From assembly GCA_963205185.1 (NCBI GenBank), contig CAUJHZ010000058.1, forward strand, positions 62,001 through 126,000: a stretch of DNA of 64,000 nt. The letters are read 5' to 3'. Below, in pieces: positions 47,197 to 57,654 of this stretch. The notes under the pieces are model-generated. The model was not told the origin of the DNA and ran no database searches. It worked only from the letters and a program-made list of their open reading frames with translations. The number at the start of each line of letters is the position of its first letter. Positions within the stretch are counted from its first letter, which is position 1. The stretch comes from Planctomycetota bacterium. GTDB lineage: Bacteria; Planctomycetota; Phycisphaerae; Phycisphaerales; UBA5793. The position numbers and the translations under genes were made by a program.

Positions 47197-48940
47197 TGGC
47201 AATTGCGGTTGCGCACTGGTTGAGTTCGGTCGCTAGTCTGTCGTACAACGCGTCAATGGCCAAGCCATGTCCCGCAGTCGTGCTTGCTGGATCGATGCCA
47301 AACGTGCGGAGACCCGCCGCCAGTCTTTGCGGAAAGGAGGCTCCACGTCTGTGCGCGTCCAACTGTCTCAGATCATTCAGGGAGAACAAGTGGCTGCAGG
47401 GGCTGGGATCAAACGAGGCCGTGAATCGCGATACGACGTCGGAACGATCGGTGGCGAGATCTAGTCCTGCCTGCTGGGCGATCAGGCTGAGTTCCACGAG
47501 TCGGCAGAGGCACTTCAGCGAGCGGAAATCCTTAATGCTCGTTCTTTCGGCTCCCAAACCGATCAACAACTCACGCAACACTCGCTCACTCAGCCCTTCT
47601 CCGACCAGTTGATAGAGGTCTTTGCACCGATCCACGAACGCGTCACGCGTCGCAGAGATCGGTACATGTCGGCAAATCGGCTCAACAGCGTCGGCTTTCC
47701 ACCAGCCGTGGTACTCAAGCCATTGTCGATCAAGCGAAACCACATCTGCTGATTTGACCACGCGCCCGAGCACACGACTTGCCAGCACCGCGACGGCCTC
47801 CCCGAGTTCGACCAGACCAAACACGATTTCGCGAGCGCGAATGCCTATATTGCGCACCGACTGCAACTCTCCGGTCGACGCGGTTGGTGGCGAAACGGAG
47901 TGACGGTGGTAATGCCGAACAATGTCTGGATGGTTGGCCTCATAGAGCTTTCTGACTTCAAGGCGGATGAGATCTCGGTCGATGCGACCGCAGTATCCGA
48001 CAGCCCATTGACCGCCATATGAAACGGTCCCACTCTCGGGGATGATGGTGTACTCGGGTCGTCCCTCGAACCGACCGAGCACATCATCCTTGACGTACAC
48101 GAAAGCCATTCCCTGGCCGCGCCAGTTGTCGTCAGTGATGGCTCCGGGTATGCCTGGCCAGTTTAGTTCCCCGAAGTGATTCGCATCCTCCGATACTGGA
48201 AGGGCACCGGGTCGAATCAGCAACCGGTGACCCCAGATGTCAACGTGGAACTGTGAGTCACTGCCTGTAATCGTCTGAATCCGAATGAACGCGTCTCGAA
48301 AGCGATACTCCTTGTACGGTTCGCCGCCGAGCAGGGATCGCGCTTGCTCATCGTTGTCGACGATCCATCGCTCGTAGAAGACGCATACGACTGATCGTTG
48401 CCGGAGCGAGGCGTAATCTTGCAAGTAATCCCTTAGAATCGTGACGCTGCTAGGAGTTTCGTGAAAGTGCTCGTAGATGGAGACTGGCTTGACGACTAGC
48501 ACGTCGGGTGTCGGTTGTGCTGGCTCGTCCCAGTGGACGGCAGCGCTCTCTTCGACGCGAGGAATCAGCCCGTACGTCATCAACAAGCCCGGATCGGGAT
48601 GCTGGACCGTCCGGTTGTTCGACGTCCAGCTCAGGACTAACGGTTCGATGTCGTCGGGGATTGCAGAAGTTCCGAAGATCCAGAAGCGAGGATGGTACTT
48701 CCAGTCTCCGGGAGATGGGTAGGGGCCTGAAGTGCTCACTTCATGACCCAGCTCCGGTTCTCCAGTGATCGCCTCGTACTCTGCTTCGCGCACAAGTCCG
48801 CAGGTGAGCGTCCTTGCACAAAGCCCCGTCGCTGTCTGCTCTTCCCAGGACTCGGCAAGTGTGACGACTGGGCCATCGTCCGCCAACCGGGACTTGAGCG
48901 AAGCGAACACGTCTGGCCATCGGGCACTCGAATCATCCAT
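47189..48940 (-). CDS. Unrecognised large protein at the island edge
   Basis: 583 aa. The first 340 residues are beta-rich and polar (DVFASLKSRLADDGPVVTLA, YHPRFWIFGTSAIPDDIEPL, VLVVKPVSIYEHFHETPSSV, VCVFYERWIVDNDEQARSLL, WRGQGMAFVYVKDDVLGRFE). The last 200 are helical (RAREIVFGLVELGEAVAVLA, WLEYHGWWKADAVEPICRHV, RSLKCLCRLVELSLIAQQAG). No catalytic motif can be named. The C-terminal end is defined by a stop inside repeat copy 3. A clean start, long frame and sensible amino-acid mix make it a real gene. Candidate defence or island-boundary gene. Confidence 0.75.
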   Translation of the reverse strand: MDDSSARWPDVFASLKSRLADDGPVVTLAESWEEQTATGLCARTLTCGLVREAEYEAITGEPELGHEVSTSGPYPSPGDWKYHPRFWIFGTSAIPDDIEPLVLSWTSNNRTVQHPDPGLLMTYGLIPRVEESAAVHWDEPAQPTPDVLVVKPVSIYEHFHETPSSVTILRDYLQDYASLRQRSVVCVFYERWIVDNDEQARSLLGGEPYKEYRFRDAFIRIQTITGSDSQFHVDIWGHRLLIRPGALPVSEDANHFGELNWPGIPGAITDDNWRGQGMAFVYVKDDVLGRFEGRPEYTIIPESGTVSYGGQWAVGYCGRIDRDLIRLEVRKLYEANHPDIVRHYHRHSVSPPTASTGELQSVRNIGIRAREIVFGLVELGEAVAVLASRVLGRVVKSADVVSLDRQWLEYHGWWKADAVEPICRHVPISATRDAFVDRCKDLYQLVGEGLSERVLRELLIGLGAERTSIKDFRSLKCLCRLVELSLIAQQAGLDLATDRSDVVSRFTASFDPSPCSHLFSLNDLRQLDAHRRGASFPQRLAAGLRTFGIDPASTTAGHGLAIDALYDRLATELNQCATAIATV

Positions 48941-49321
48941 GCATCTGATTCCTGAGTCAGCGCTGAGTGGTCGATCCGAGCTTGCGACATCGGTCGGGCG
49001 GTTACCGAGTTCGGGCTACTTCGCCTTTCACCCCGCGCCGCTGCCCCTGGCATTCTACCGAGTCAGGCGCTTCAGTGCGCGAACACCGTTGCGCCCCCTC
49101 ACCGAGCGCAACAGTGGGGGTTGCGCTCCCTACTGGAAAGACAACCCCCTCATAACCCCGTACCCTGCGAAACAGAGACTCGGAGAGACTTTTGGCCCAA
49201 ACCGGCGCTTTTGGCGACTCCGGCCGCGCTCATCGGTTATGACCTCGGCGCGGGCAGAGGCACGGCCCGACATCGAGCCCTCCGCCAAGTCCTTGCAGAA
49301 CAGTGGCCTGCAAACGCAAAC

Positions 49322-49343
49322 GCCGCCGAGGTCTCTCGGCGGC
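49322..49343. terminator. Hairpin (GCCGCCGAG/CTCGGCGGC)
   Basis: A perfect 9-bp stem with a GTCT loop in the gap 48941..49391. Otherwise that gap shows no gene. With the hairpin at 49360..49387 it probably helps to end transcription coming from the tRNA side (minus strand). The T-tract is weak, so Rho or the fold itself may be needed. Confidence 0.45.
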
Positions 49344-49359
49344 GATTCCATTAAACCAC

Positions 49360-49387
49360 AGGGCCGGCTGCATTTGCAACCGGCCCT
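49360..49387 (-). terminator. Probable terminator downstream of the tRNA
   Basis: The stem AGGGCCGG/CCGGCCCT has a 12-base loop and lies just beyond the 3' end of the tRNA on its strand, with GTGGTTT following on the minus strand. A terminator right after a single-gene tRNA transcript is the natural reading. Confidence 0.55.
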
Positions 49388-49391
49388 TCAA

Positions 49392-49465
<74 letters not shown>

Positions 49466-49677
49466 ATCCTTTGGCGGAAATGGACATTAGGCCCACGCTG
49501 CGGAACCGTCAACATTCTTCACCCCTCGGGGCTATCGAATGCGGGTCGAGCCCCGGTCCGGCCGATGCTCTCAACGCCGCTGCCGCGCTTCCGCCTCCAA
49601 GACCCTGCCGCGACCACGCGCGTTCGACGCCGGTGCCGCCGCGACCGTCTCAGCCTTGCCGACCTGGAGTCAGTCAC

Positions 49678-50541
49678 ATGTGCCGCTTCACCCTCTACGT
49701 CGGCCCGCCCATTACGCTGTGCTCGCTTATCACCGAGCCGACCCACTCGCTCATCCACCAGAGCTTCGAGAGCCGCGAGCGCGAGGAGCCGCTCAACGGA
49801 GACGGGTTCGGCGTGGCGTGGTACGCGCCGGCGATCAGCCCGCAGCCCGCGACGTTTCGATCGATCTCGCCGGCGTGGAGCAACCGCAACCTGCGCGAAC
49901 TGTGCCGCGTCACGCGGACGCACTGCGCCCTGGCCCACGTCCGCGCTGCGACGCGCGGTCTGCCGGTGACGGAAACCAATTGCCACCCATTCACCAGCGG
50001 TCCGTTCGCCTTCATGCACAATGGTGATGTGGCTGGCTTCGAGCGGCTCCGCCGGCGCATCATCGCCGATCTGTCCGACGACGCGTTTCACGCGGTGTTC
50101 GGCACGACCGACTCGGAACATCTCTTTGCGATGTTTCTCGATGAGCACGCCGCGCTCGGCTCGAACGGCTCGACCACTGAGACGCTCGCCGAGGCGCTCG
50201 AGCGGACGCTTCAGCGGCTCGTGCGCCTGACGCGCGAGGCCGGCATCGATCAGTCGTGCTATCTCAACATCGCCGTGGCCGACGGGCGCCACGCAGTCGC
50301 GTCGCGTTGCAGCACCGATTCGCGCGGGCGGGCGGACTCGCTCTACGTGCACACCGGGCGTCGCTACGTCTGCGAGGGCGGGGTCTGCCGCATGATCGCG
50401 CCGACGGATGGCGCCGGCCCGACGGTCATCATCAGTTCCGAGCCGCTCAGCGACGATCCGGGCTGGACGGAAGTGCCCGTCAACCACCTCGTCATCGTCG
50501 GCGAAGACCGATCCGTCTCCACGCGCCCGTGCGAGATGTAA
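49678..50541 (+). CDS. Class II glutamine amidotransferase family protein (YafJ/EgtC-like)
   Basis: 287 aa from the ATG giving MCRFTLYVGPPITLCSLITE; Cys2 becomes the N-terminal nucleophile. NGDGFGVAWYAP, LCRVTRTHCALAHVRAATRG, NCHPFTSGPFAFMHNGDVAG and GTTDSEHLFAMFLDEHAALG follow the usual class II order. The glutamine-binding Arg, Asn and Gly are in place. The chosen start has GGAG upstream, while the frame before it is low-complexity. It faces the leftward operon tail to tail and may serve the same pathway by releasing ammonia or acting as a gamma-glutamyl hydrolase. Confidence 0.9.
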   Translation: MCRFTLYVGPPITLCSLITEPTHSLIHQSFESREREEPLNGDGFGVAWYAPAISPQPATFRSISPAWSNRNLRELCRVTRTHCALAHVRAATRGLPVTETNCHPFTSGPFAFMHNGDVAGFERLRRRIIADLSDDAFHAVFGTTDSEHLFAMFLDEHAALGSNGSTTETLAEALERTLQRLVRLTREAGIDQSCYLNIAVADGRHAVASRCSTDSRGRADSLYVHTGRRYVCEGGVCRMIAPTDGAGPTVIISSEPLSDDPGWTEVPVNHLVIVGEDRSVSTRPCEM

Positions 50542-50543
50542 AG

Positions 50544-51263
50544 TCACATCGTGCTCAGCGCGGCCCTGCAGGTGGCGACCAGGTCGGCCACGAGGCGCCG
50601 CCATGCCGTGCGCGAGCCGGCGGCAAAGCGCTGATTCACCTCGAGTTCCATCGCGGCGTAGCGCGCGGCCGGACAGCGCCGGCGAAAGGTCGTCTGGATG
50701 CCATCCGAGACGCCGCGATACGGCTGGTTGCGATGAACCGTCAGTTCCGGCCGCGCCTGGCGCAGCGCCGCCTGCCAGCGCGTGCAGAGCAGGCGTTCGG
50801 CTCTGCGCGATGGATCGAAGAGCAGGCCGACGTCGGTGCGTCGGACGACGCCGTCGAGCACGGGCGTGAAGGTGTGCATGGCGAGGTGAACGACGCGCTG
50901 CGAACGGCCCAGCGCGCTTTCAATGGCCTGCTCCACCTGCCGCCGGTGGGGGTGGTAGTAGTCGCGCAGAATCTGCTCGCGCTGGGCGTCTGGCAACGGC
51001 CGCGTGATTTTCGAAAACAGCGCGCGGTCGTGCGGCGACCGATTGAGTTCGACCAGCAGCCGCGTCGTGGTGGAGGCGATGAGCGGCGCGTGCAGCGCGG
51101 CGGCGAAGGCGCGGCCCATGTCGAGCGATCCGGGATCCCAACCGCGGTGAGACGCGAGCAGTTCAGCGTGGCCGGCGAACAGCGGCGCATACGGTCGAGG
51201 CACGCGATTGCCGCCGTGCTCGCACGTAACGATGACCGCGATGCGCTCAGACCGCCGGGCCAC
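50544..51263 (-). CDS. N-formylglutamate amidohydrolase family protein
   Basis: 239 aa. IVTCEHGGNRVPRPYAPLFA, SHRGWDPGSLDMGRAFAAAL, STTTRLLVELNRSPHD, HLAMHTFTPVLDG, DVGLLFDPSRR, NQPYRGVSDGIQTTFRRRCP and YAAMELEVNQRF give all the family motifs (metal-binding E-H and H, substrate Arg). In histidine degradation the family frees glutamate from N-formylglutamate, but no hut genes are nearby. Grouped with ligases of the glutamate type, it may cleave a related amide. It overlaps the GCS2-like gene by 17 nt. Confidence 0.9.
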   Translation of the reverse strand: MARRSERIAVIVTCEHGGNRVPRPYAPLFAGHAELLASHRGWDPGSLDMGRAFAAALHAPLIASTTTRLLVELNRSPHDRALFSKITRPLPDAQREQILRDYYHPHRRQVEQAIESALGRSQRVVHLAMHTFTPVLDGVVRRTDVGLLFDPSRRAERLLCTRWQAALRQARPELTVHRNQPYRGVSDGIQTTFRRRCPAARYAAMELEVNQRFAAGSRTAWRRLVADLVATCRAALSTM

Positions 51264-52503
51264 GGAACATCACTCCGCGCTGCAGACAGTCGCACAATTG
51301 GCCATACACCTCGCGCAACCGCGGCCGCGACGGCTCCGGACCCAGCACCCGCATGAGTCGAGTCGCCAGCGTGCCTTCGTCGAGGATGATGCGCAGCGCC
51401 GCCTTGATTTCATCGGCGACGTCGGGATGGCTCAGCACCAGCGACTCGGCGAGGTGCCGCCAGAGTTCGCCGACCGTGCATGCATCGACCGGCAGGCCGA
51501 GCGTCTCGAGGTAGCCGCGATTCTCGATGCGCGCCGTCTCAGCGCTGCGGACCGCGGCGAGGAAGATTTCCGCCAGCGGCTCGATCGACCAGCGCTGCTG
51601 GCTGAGCGTATCCGACCAGCGCTGCTCACACAGAGCGCGGACGAGTTCGATGACCATGCGGATGACGGCCAGGTCGGCTATCACCGTTTCCTGCACATCC
51701 AGCACGCGAATCTCGATGGCATCGCGGTCGAAGCGCGCGATCGCCCCGCGCGCGTTGAGCCATTCATGCTGCAGGATGCCCGCCGGGTCGTGCGGAGCGA
51801 TGTCGACGTAGAGGCGCTGGAGGATTTCTGTCTCATAAGCGGCGCGTGTGTACACGGCCTCGGGGATCACTGCGCCGCTGACAGACGGTATCCGTCGCGC
51901 GTTGTGGCGATACACCTCGAGCCGGTTATCGAGCAGTCCCGTAGCGCACGAGTCGAGCACTGGGCTGCTCGCGGCCAGGCCCGGCAGGATGGGCAGCGCG
52001 AGACGGATGGCCGCATGCAGCCGGCCGAACTCCTCGTCATTGCCGAATGGCAGGTTCAGGTGCGCGCTCTGCAGGTTCGCCCAGCCGTGCCCCTGGCAGG
52101 AGAAGATGCGATCGAACGCCTCGTAAGTGGGGCTGTACTCGTGCGGCCAGAGGCGCATCTCTCTGTGCGGGTCCATCCACGGGTGCACTGCGCCGGGCAT
52201 GAGGCGCGCGCCGCGCGCCTCGAGAATCGTGTTGATCGCTCGCACCTGCTCGTTGAACGGCTCGACGAGCGGCCCCAGCGCCCGGGCCGGCTCGGTGGTC
52301 TTCACTTCGATCACGTGCAGCGCCAGTTCATTGGACCACGTGATCTCGCCCGCCTCGTAATCGGAGGTGTACGAGCCGACGGCGGCACGGATGACCTCGT
52401 CGCAGATCGGCATGACGTCGAGCGTCTGCCGATTCACGATCATGTATTCAAGTTCGACGCCGAAGCCTTCGAAGAGGTGCAGCGTCCGATCAGAAGCACT
52501 CAT
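51247..52503 (-). CDS. Glutamate-cysteine ligase family protein (GCS2/YbdK-like)
   Basis: 418 aa. LFEGFGVELEYMIVNRQTLD (catalytic Glu pair), ITWSNELALHVIEVKTTEP, GARLMPGAVHPWMD, FSCQGHGWANLQSAHLNLPF (ion- and substrate-binding), and IEIRVLDVQETVIADLAVIR define the carboxylate-amine ligase fold. It joins an amino acid to a carboxylate at the cost of ATP. YbdK is a weak gamma-glutamylcysteine ligase; the true substrate here is unknown. Coupled by ATGA to the RimK-like gene, so the product is likely a modified peptide-like molecule. Confidence 0.9.
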   Translation of the reverse strand: MSASDRTLHLFEGFGVELEYMIVNRQTLDVMPICDEVIRAAVGSYTSDYEAGEITWSNELALHVIEVKTTEPARALGPLVEPFNEQVRAINTILEARGARLMPGAVHPWMDPHREMRLWPHEYSPTYEAFDRIFSCQGHGWANLQSAHLNLPFGNDEEFGRLHAAIRLALPILPGLAASSPVLDSCATGLLDNRLEVYRHNARRIPSVSGAVIPEAVYTRAAYETEILQRLYVDIAPHDPAGILQHEWLNARGAIARFDRDAIEIRVLDVQETVIADLAVIRMVIELVRALCEQRWSDTLSQQRWSIEPLAEIFLAAVRSAETARIENRGYLETLGLPVDACTVGELWRHLAESLVLSHPDVADEIKAALRIILDEGTLATRLMRVLGPEPSRPRLREVYGQLCDCLQRGVMFRGPAV

Positions 52504-53969
52504 GAACGTGATTTCCCTTCCGTGCGGGCGCGCACCCGCGCCAGGAATCCCTGCATGATGCGATCGTAGAGATCATCCTTGAGCACCTGGTCCTCGTAGC
52601 CGGCGTCGATGTTTGGGTTGTCATTGACTTCGATGACCACACCCTTGCGGCCGATCTCCTTGAGATCGACCCCGTAGAGCCCGTTGCCCATGAGTGCGGC
52701 CGCCCGCACCGCGGCCCGGACGATCGACCTGGGCGCCGACTCGATCGGGAGCGAATCGACTTTGCCGTACGATCGTTCGCCGTCGCGGTCGTGCTTGACG
52801 ATCTGCCAGTGCCTGTGGGCCATGTGGTAGCGGCATGCCCAGAGCGGCTGGCCGGCGAACACACCGATGCGCCAGTCGAACTCGGTCGGGAGGAATTCCT
52901 GCGCGACGAGCAGATCGGATTTTTCGAGCAGCTCCTCGACGCGTTGGGCGAGGTCTTCCTCCGTGTGCACCTTGACCACGCCGTGCGAGAAGGAGCTGTC
53001 GGGCTGCTTGAGCACGCACGGCAGGCCGAGCGTGGGCACGATCTGATCGACGTTGCCGCGATGGACGATGAGCGTGCGCGGCGAAGGGATCTGGTGCCGC
53101 TGCAGGGCCTCGGCGAGGAACACCTTATTCGTGCACCGCACGATCGACTCCGGATCGTCGATGACCACGAGACCCTCGGCGGCTGCACGGCGCGAGAAGC
53201 GGAACGTATGGTGGTTCACCGCCGTCGTCTCGCGAATGAACAGCGCATCGAATTCGGCGATGCGGCCGTAGTCGTCCTTGGTGATCATCGTGGCGTCGAA
53301 GCCGACGTGTTCGGCGGCGCGGGTGAACTTCTTGAGCGCTTTGTCGTTGGACGGCGAATCGGCCGCCTTGGGGTCGTGCAGGATCGCCAGGTCATACAGC
53401 GCCGGCTTGCGCCGGGTAACGCTGCGTGTGTGCCCGGCAAAGTGTCGCGTCGCCACGTCGATGAGAAACGGCCAGTGCGGGTCAGGTACGTCGCTGGCGG
53501 GAATCGGCTTGATGTGCACGAGACGCCATCGGTCGTCGCGCACGAAGTGGGCCCGCAGCATCGGCGCCGGGAAGAGATTGAACAGCTGCAGCGCCAGGCG
53601 CGTGTAGCGCTGCGCCATGTTGTGCCCGAAGTACACGCTGAGCACGAAATGGTCCGACTGGATCGGGCTCAGGCAGTGTTGCACCAGCTCGTCGAGATCG
53701 TCGGTGACCGAGCGCACGATGGTCAGCGAGCGCATGTCCTGGATGGTGGTGACGCTCGGCAGCGGCCGGTGGCCGCGCGCCGCGGCCAGCAATGAGACGT
53801 AATAGCCCGTGGACTGATAGCGGTACGACCGGCTGAGATTGAATACGCGCGTGTGCCGGCGGCCGCTGTAGGCGGCGTCGGTGAGATAGTTGCGCCCGGA
53901 GACGACTTCGACTCCGGGCATGTTCGAGGGCCAGTCGGATGGATCACTGACCACGATCAGCGCGGACAT
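52500..53969 (-). CDS. RimK-like ATP-grasp ligase with N-terminal extension
   Basis: 489 aa. The N-terminal ~190 residues (MSALIVVSDPSDWPSNMPGV, ARVFNLSRSYRYQSTGYYVS-like region) are the RimK-associated N domain found in this subfamily. The ATP-grasp part has NKVFLAEALQRHQIPSPRTL, PCVLKQPDSSFSHGVVKVHT, LLVAQEFLPTEFDWRIGVFA, GLYGVDLKEIGRKGVVIEVN and DNPNID (metal site). It adds amino acids, often glutamate, to a C-terminus or small carboxylate. Its start overlaps the C39-like gene by 26 nt. Confidence 0.9.
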   Translation of the reverse strand: MSALIVVSDPSDWPSNMPGVEVVSGRNYLTDAAYSGRRHTRVFNLSRSYRYQSTGYYVSLLAAARGHRPLPSVTTIQDMRSLTIVRSVTDDLDELVQHCLSPIQSDHFVLSVYFGHNMAQRYTRLALQLFNLFPAPMLRAHFVRDDRWRLVHIKPIPASDVPDPHWPFLIDVATRHFAGHTRSVTRRKPALYDLAILHDPKAADSPSNDKALKKFTRAAEHVGFDATMITKDDYGRIAEFDALFIRETTAVNHHTFRFSRRAAAEGLVVIDDPESIVRCTNKVFLAEALQRHQIPSPRTLIVHRGNVDQIVPTLGLPCVLKQPDSSFSHGVVKVHTEEDLAQRVEELLEKSDLLVAQEFLPTEFDWRIGVFAGQPLWACRYHMAHRHWQIVKHDRDGERSYGKVDSLPIESAPRSIVRAAVRAAALMGNGLYGVDLKEIGRKGVVIEVNDNPNIDAGYEDQVLKDDLYDRIMQGFLARVRARTEGKSRS

Positions 53970-54702
53970 GCATTGCCTCTTCCGTTGTTCTCCGGTCCTT
54001 CGGTTCGAGGATCAGGAGATTGGCGTCGTACGTGATGGATCCGAGCATGATGGAGCAGATGAGCCGGTCAATATCCACGTGGTAGCGCAGGTCCGGCGAG
54101 TGGGGGTTGCTCGCCAGCGGGTCGGCGACGAGCACCTGCCGCGTCGCGGCGTCGTAGCCGCAGAGCACGACGAAGTGGCCGGTCGGTTCGCCGCGCAAAT
54201 CGTCGGCGACGGCCCGATCGCTGGGAAAGAGTTCGCGCGAGCACTGGTAGAGGTACGTGGCGCTCAGGCCCGTCAGAATCGGAATCTTCCGCTTGAGAAA
54301 CTTGCGAAAGAGCGCTGCGTTCATTTCTTCAAAGCGGAGTTCGCCTCCGGTGGCGAGGAACTCGAGGTACAGTTGCGTCGCGTAGTGGAGGCGAGGCGAA
54401 GTCTTGAACGCCAGTTGCGCCTTGAGCCGCTCGCTGAGATTCGGCGCATCCGGCCCGAACCACGTCGGGTCGAACAGGTCGAGGTTCCACGTGTAGATGC
54501 GAGCCTTGTAGCCGCGGCGGATGCCGTGAATGCCCAGCATCACCGCCAGGGTGCCGCCGTCGGCGAGCCGGCCCGTCTGCTCGATGACGTCTTCGAGCGG
54601 CAGGTGATCGTTGAAATAGCCGTACACCGCCTGCAGGCACGTCGGACCGCACGTCGTGTCATTCGGCTGAGCCTGGATGTCAAAGTGCAGTTGCGTCTTC
54701 AT
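53944..54702 (-). CDS. C39-like peptidase domain protein
   Basis: 252 aa. DIQAQPNDTTCGPTCLQAVY is the C39/C70 papain-like start (Q before Cys), LPLEDVIEQTGRLADGGTLA the next helix. PTGHFVVLCGYDAATRQVLV and ADPLASNPHS supply the His and Asp. It is cytoplasmic by sequence: no signal peptide, no transporter fusion. It may trim or crosslink the product of the two neighbouring ligases. The association with RimK-like and GCS2-like genes recurs across proteobacteria and planctomycetes as far as I recall, without an assigned product. Confidence 0.87.
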   Translation of the reverse strand: MKTQLHFDIQAQPNDTTCGPTCLQAVYGYFNDHLPLEDVIEQTGRLADGGTLAVMLGIHGIRRGYKARIYTWNLDLFDPTWFGPDAPNLSERLKAQLAFKTSPRLHYATQLYLEFLATGGELRFEEMNAALFRKFLKRKIPILTGLSATYLYQCSRELFPSDRAVADDLRGEPTGHFVVLCGYDAATRQVLVADPLASNPHSPDLRYHVDIDRLICSIMLGSITYDANLLILEPKDRRTTEEAMHVRADRGQ

Positions 54703-54723
54703 GGCAATGGCGGAGCGAGCGAT

Positions 54724-55884
54724 TCAGACCGGCCAGAACCCCTTGATCACCTCGATGAGGATCAGGATGATAATGATCCACTCGAGCACTTCCATGCGCA
54801 CCGTCGTCTGCCGGTCAGTGATCTTTGAATAGATCGTGTCAACCGTCTGCAGTTTGCGGTTGATGTTCGCGCCCCATTGCGGCAGGTGAAAGCGCTGAGA
54901 GACGGCCCGGTACACGCGGGCGAGGTACTGGTCGCCGACCAGTTTCATCGAGTGGGTGACTCCTTCGAAGAGGATGGCCGAGTCGGCGTGGAAGATGCCC
55001 AGCCGACGCAACTGCCCGCCGCCGATGCCCAGAAACGTCTGGCGCGGTCCCTTGAACCGAGCCAGCAGTTCGTACGACGCGTCAAGCACGCGCTCGAGTT
55101 CATCGTCGAGCGAGCGCATCTGCACGAGTTGCACATTGGCGAACTCAAGAATCGATCGCACGTCGCCGGGGTCCGGACCGAGCAGGATCGCCGCGTGCCA
55201 GTCGATGACGGCCCGGTCGCCGGCCCCGTAGCCGATCGACAGCGAGAGCGCATCGTCAATCTCCTGGTTCGACAGCGGCTCGCGCTCGGCGCGGAGGATG
55301 CGCGCGACCGTGGCGCGGCGCCGGCCGATGAACTCCTCCGCCCGTTCGCCGGCGGCCGACTCGATCTCGAAAATGACGTAATCCTCGATCGGCGGCGCGA
55401 TGCGCGGCTTGCTGACGGCGGCGCCCAGCGCGGCCAGCGTTCTTTCGACGTGTTCGCGGGCCCGCTGCGCCAGCGGCAGGTGGTCATAGAGCAGATCGCT
55501 CAATTCGGCCAGGTCTTCAAACGGGCACGCCAGCGGAATCGAGAATCGAACCGACGCTGCGCCGAAGGCATAAAGCACCACATCCACCATCACGTCGATC
55601 TGAAACGCCCCGAGCGCCATCGGCTCGGTCTGTACCGCGATCGACAGCGGCACCGTCGGTCCGGGCACCGACTGCGGCGCCCGCTTCTTCTTCTGGATCA
55701 CCATGCGGCGGCTGCTGGCGGCGATTGCCCGTTCCGCTTCGTTGAGGTTGATGCCGAATCCGACGTCAAACGCAAAGCAGGTGTGGCACACGCCCCGCAC
55801 GATCGTCGAGGGCGCGCCCACGACGGCCGGCGTCGTGGAGCCGGTCGGGGACAGCGGCGCGAGGTTGGAAGCGTCGTGCGTCAC
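54724..55884 (-). CDS. RMD1/DUF155 family membrane-associated protein
   Basis: 386 aa, GTG start. The core has DYVIFEIESAAGERAEEF, EFIGRRRATVARILRAEREP, ILLGPDPGDVRSILEFANVQ, LVQMRSLDDELERVLDASYE. The end has NRKLQTVDTIYSKITDRQ then TVRMEVLEWIIIILILIEVI, a C-terminal TM anchor in the family style of DUF155/RMD1 proteins. Function in bacteria is unknown; eukaryotic relatives are mitochondrial inner-membrane proteins. It sits in the run coaE-rho-this gene, 48 nt from rho and 21 nt from the C39 gene, so it is probably co-transcribed. Confidence 0.85.
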   Translation of the reverse strand: MTHDASNLAPLSPTGSTTPAVVGAPSTIVRGVCHTCFAFDVGFGINLNEAERAIAASSRRMVIQKKKRAPQSVPGPTVPLSIAVQTEPMALGAFQIDVMVDVVLYAFGAASVRFSIPLACPFEDLAELSDLLYDHLPLAQRAREHVERTLAALGAAVSKPRIAPPIEDYVIFEIESAAGERAEEFIGRRRATVARILRAEREPLSNQEIDDALSLSIGYGAGDRAVIDWHAAILLGPDPGDVRSILEFANVQLVQMRSLDDELERVLDASYELLARFKGPRQTFLGIGGGQLRRLGIFHADSAILFEGVTHSMKLVGDQYLARVYRAVSQRFHLPQWGANINRKLQTVDTIYSKITDRQTTVRMEVLEWIIIILILIEVIKGFWPV

Positions 55885-55932
55885 GGGAGGAGTCGAGCGG
55901 AGCCGTCGGACCGTCGCCGCTCGACCCGTTGA

Positions 55933-57495
<1,563 letters not shown>

Positions 57496-57654
57496 GAGAT
57501 GACCGTTGAGTTGCTGTCCGGGAAGTGATGGTGGTGGGGCCACGCCGCAGAGGAGATTGCACCATCGTCGGAATGGCACGGCTGTCGGGCTGGACAGAAG
57601 CGCGGACAACCGGTAGATGCGGGCAGGGGGGAACCTTGGCCTGAGCGGCCGACC

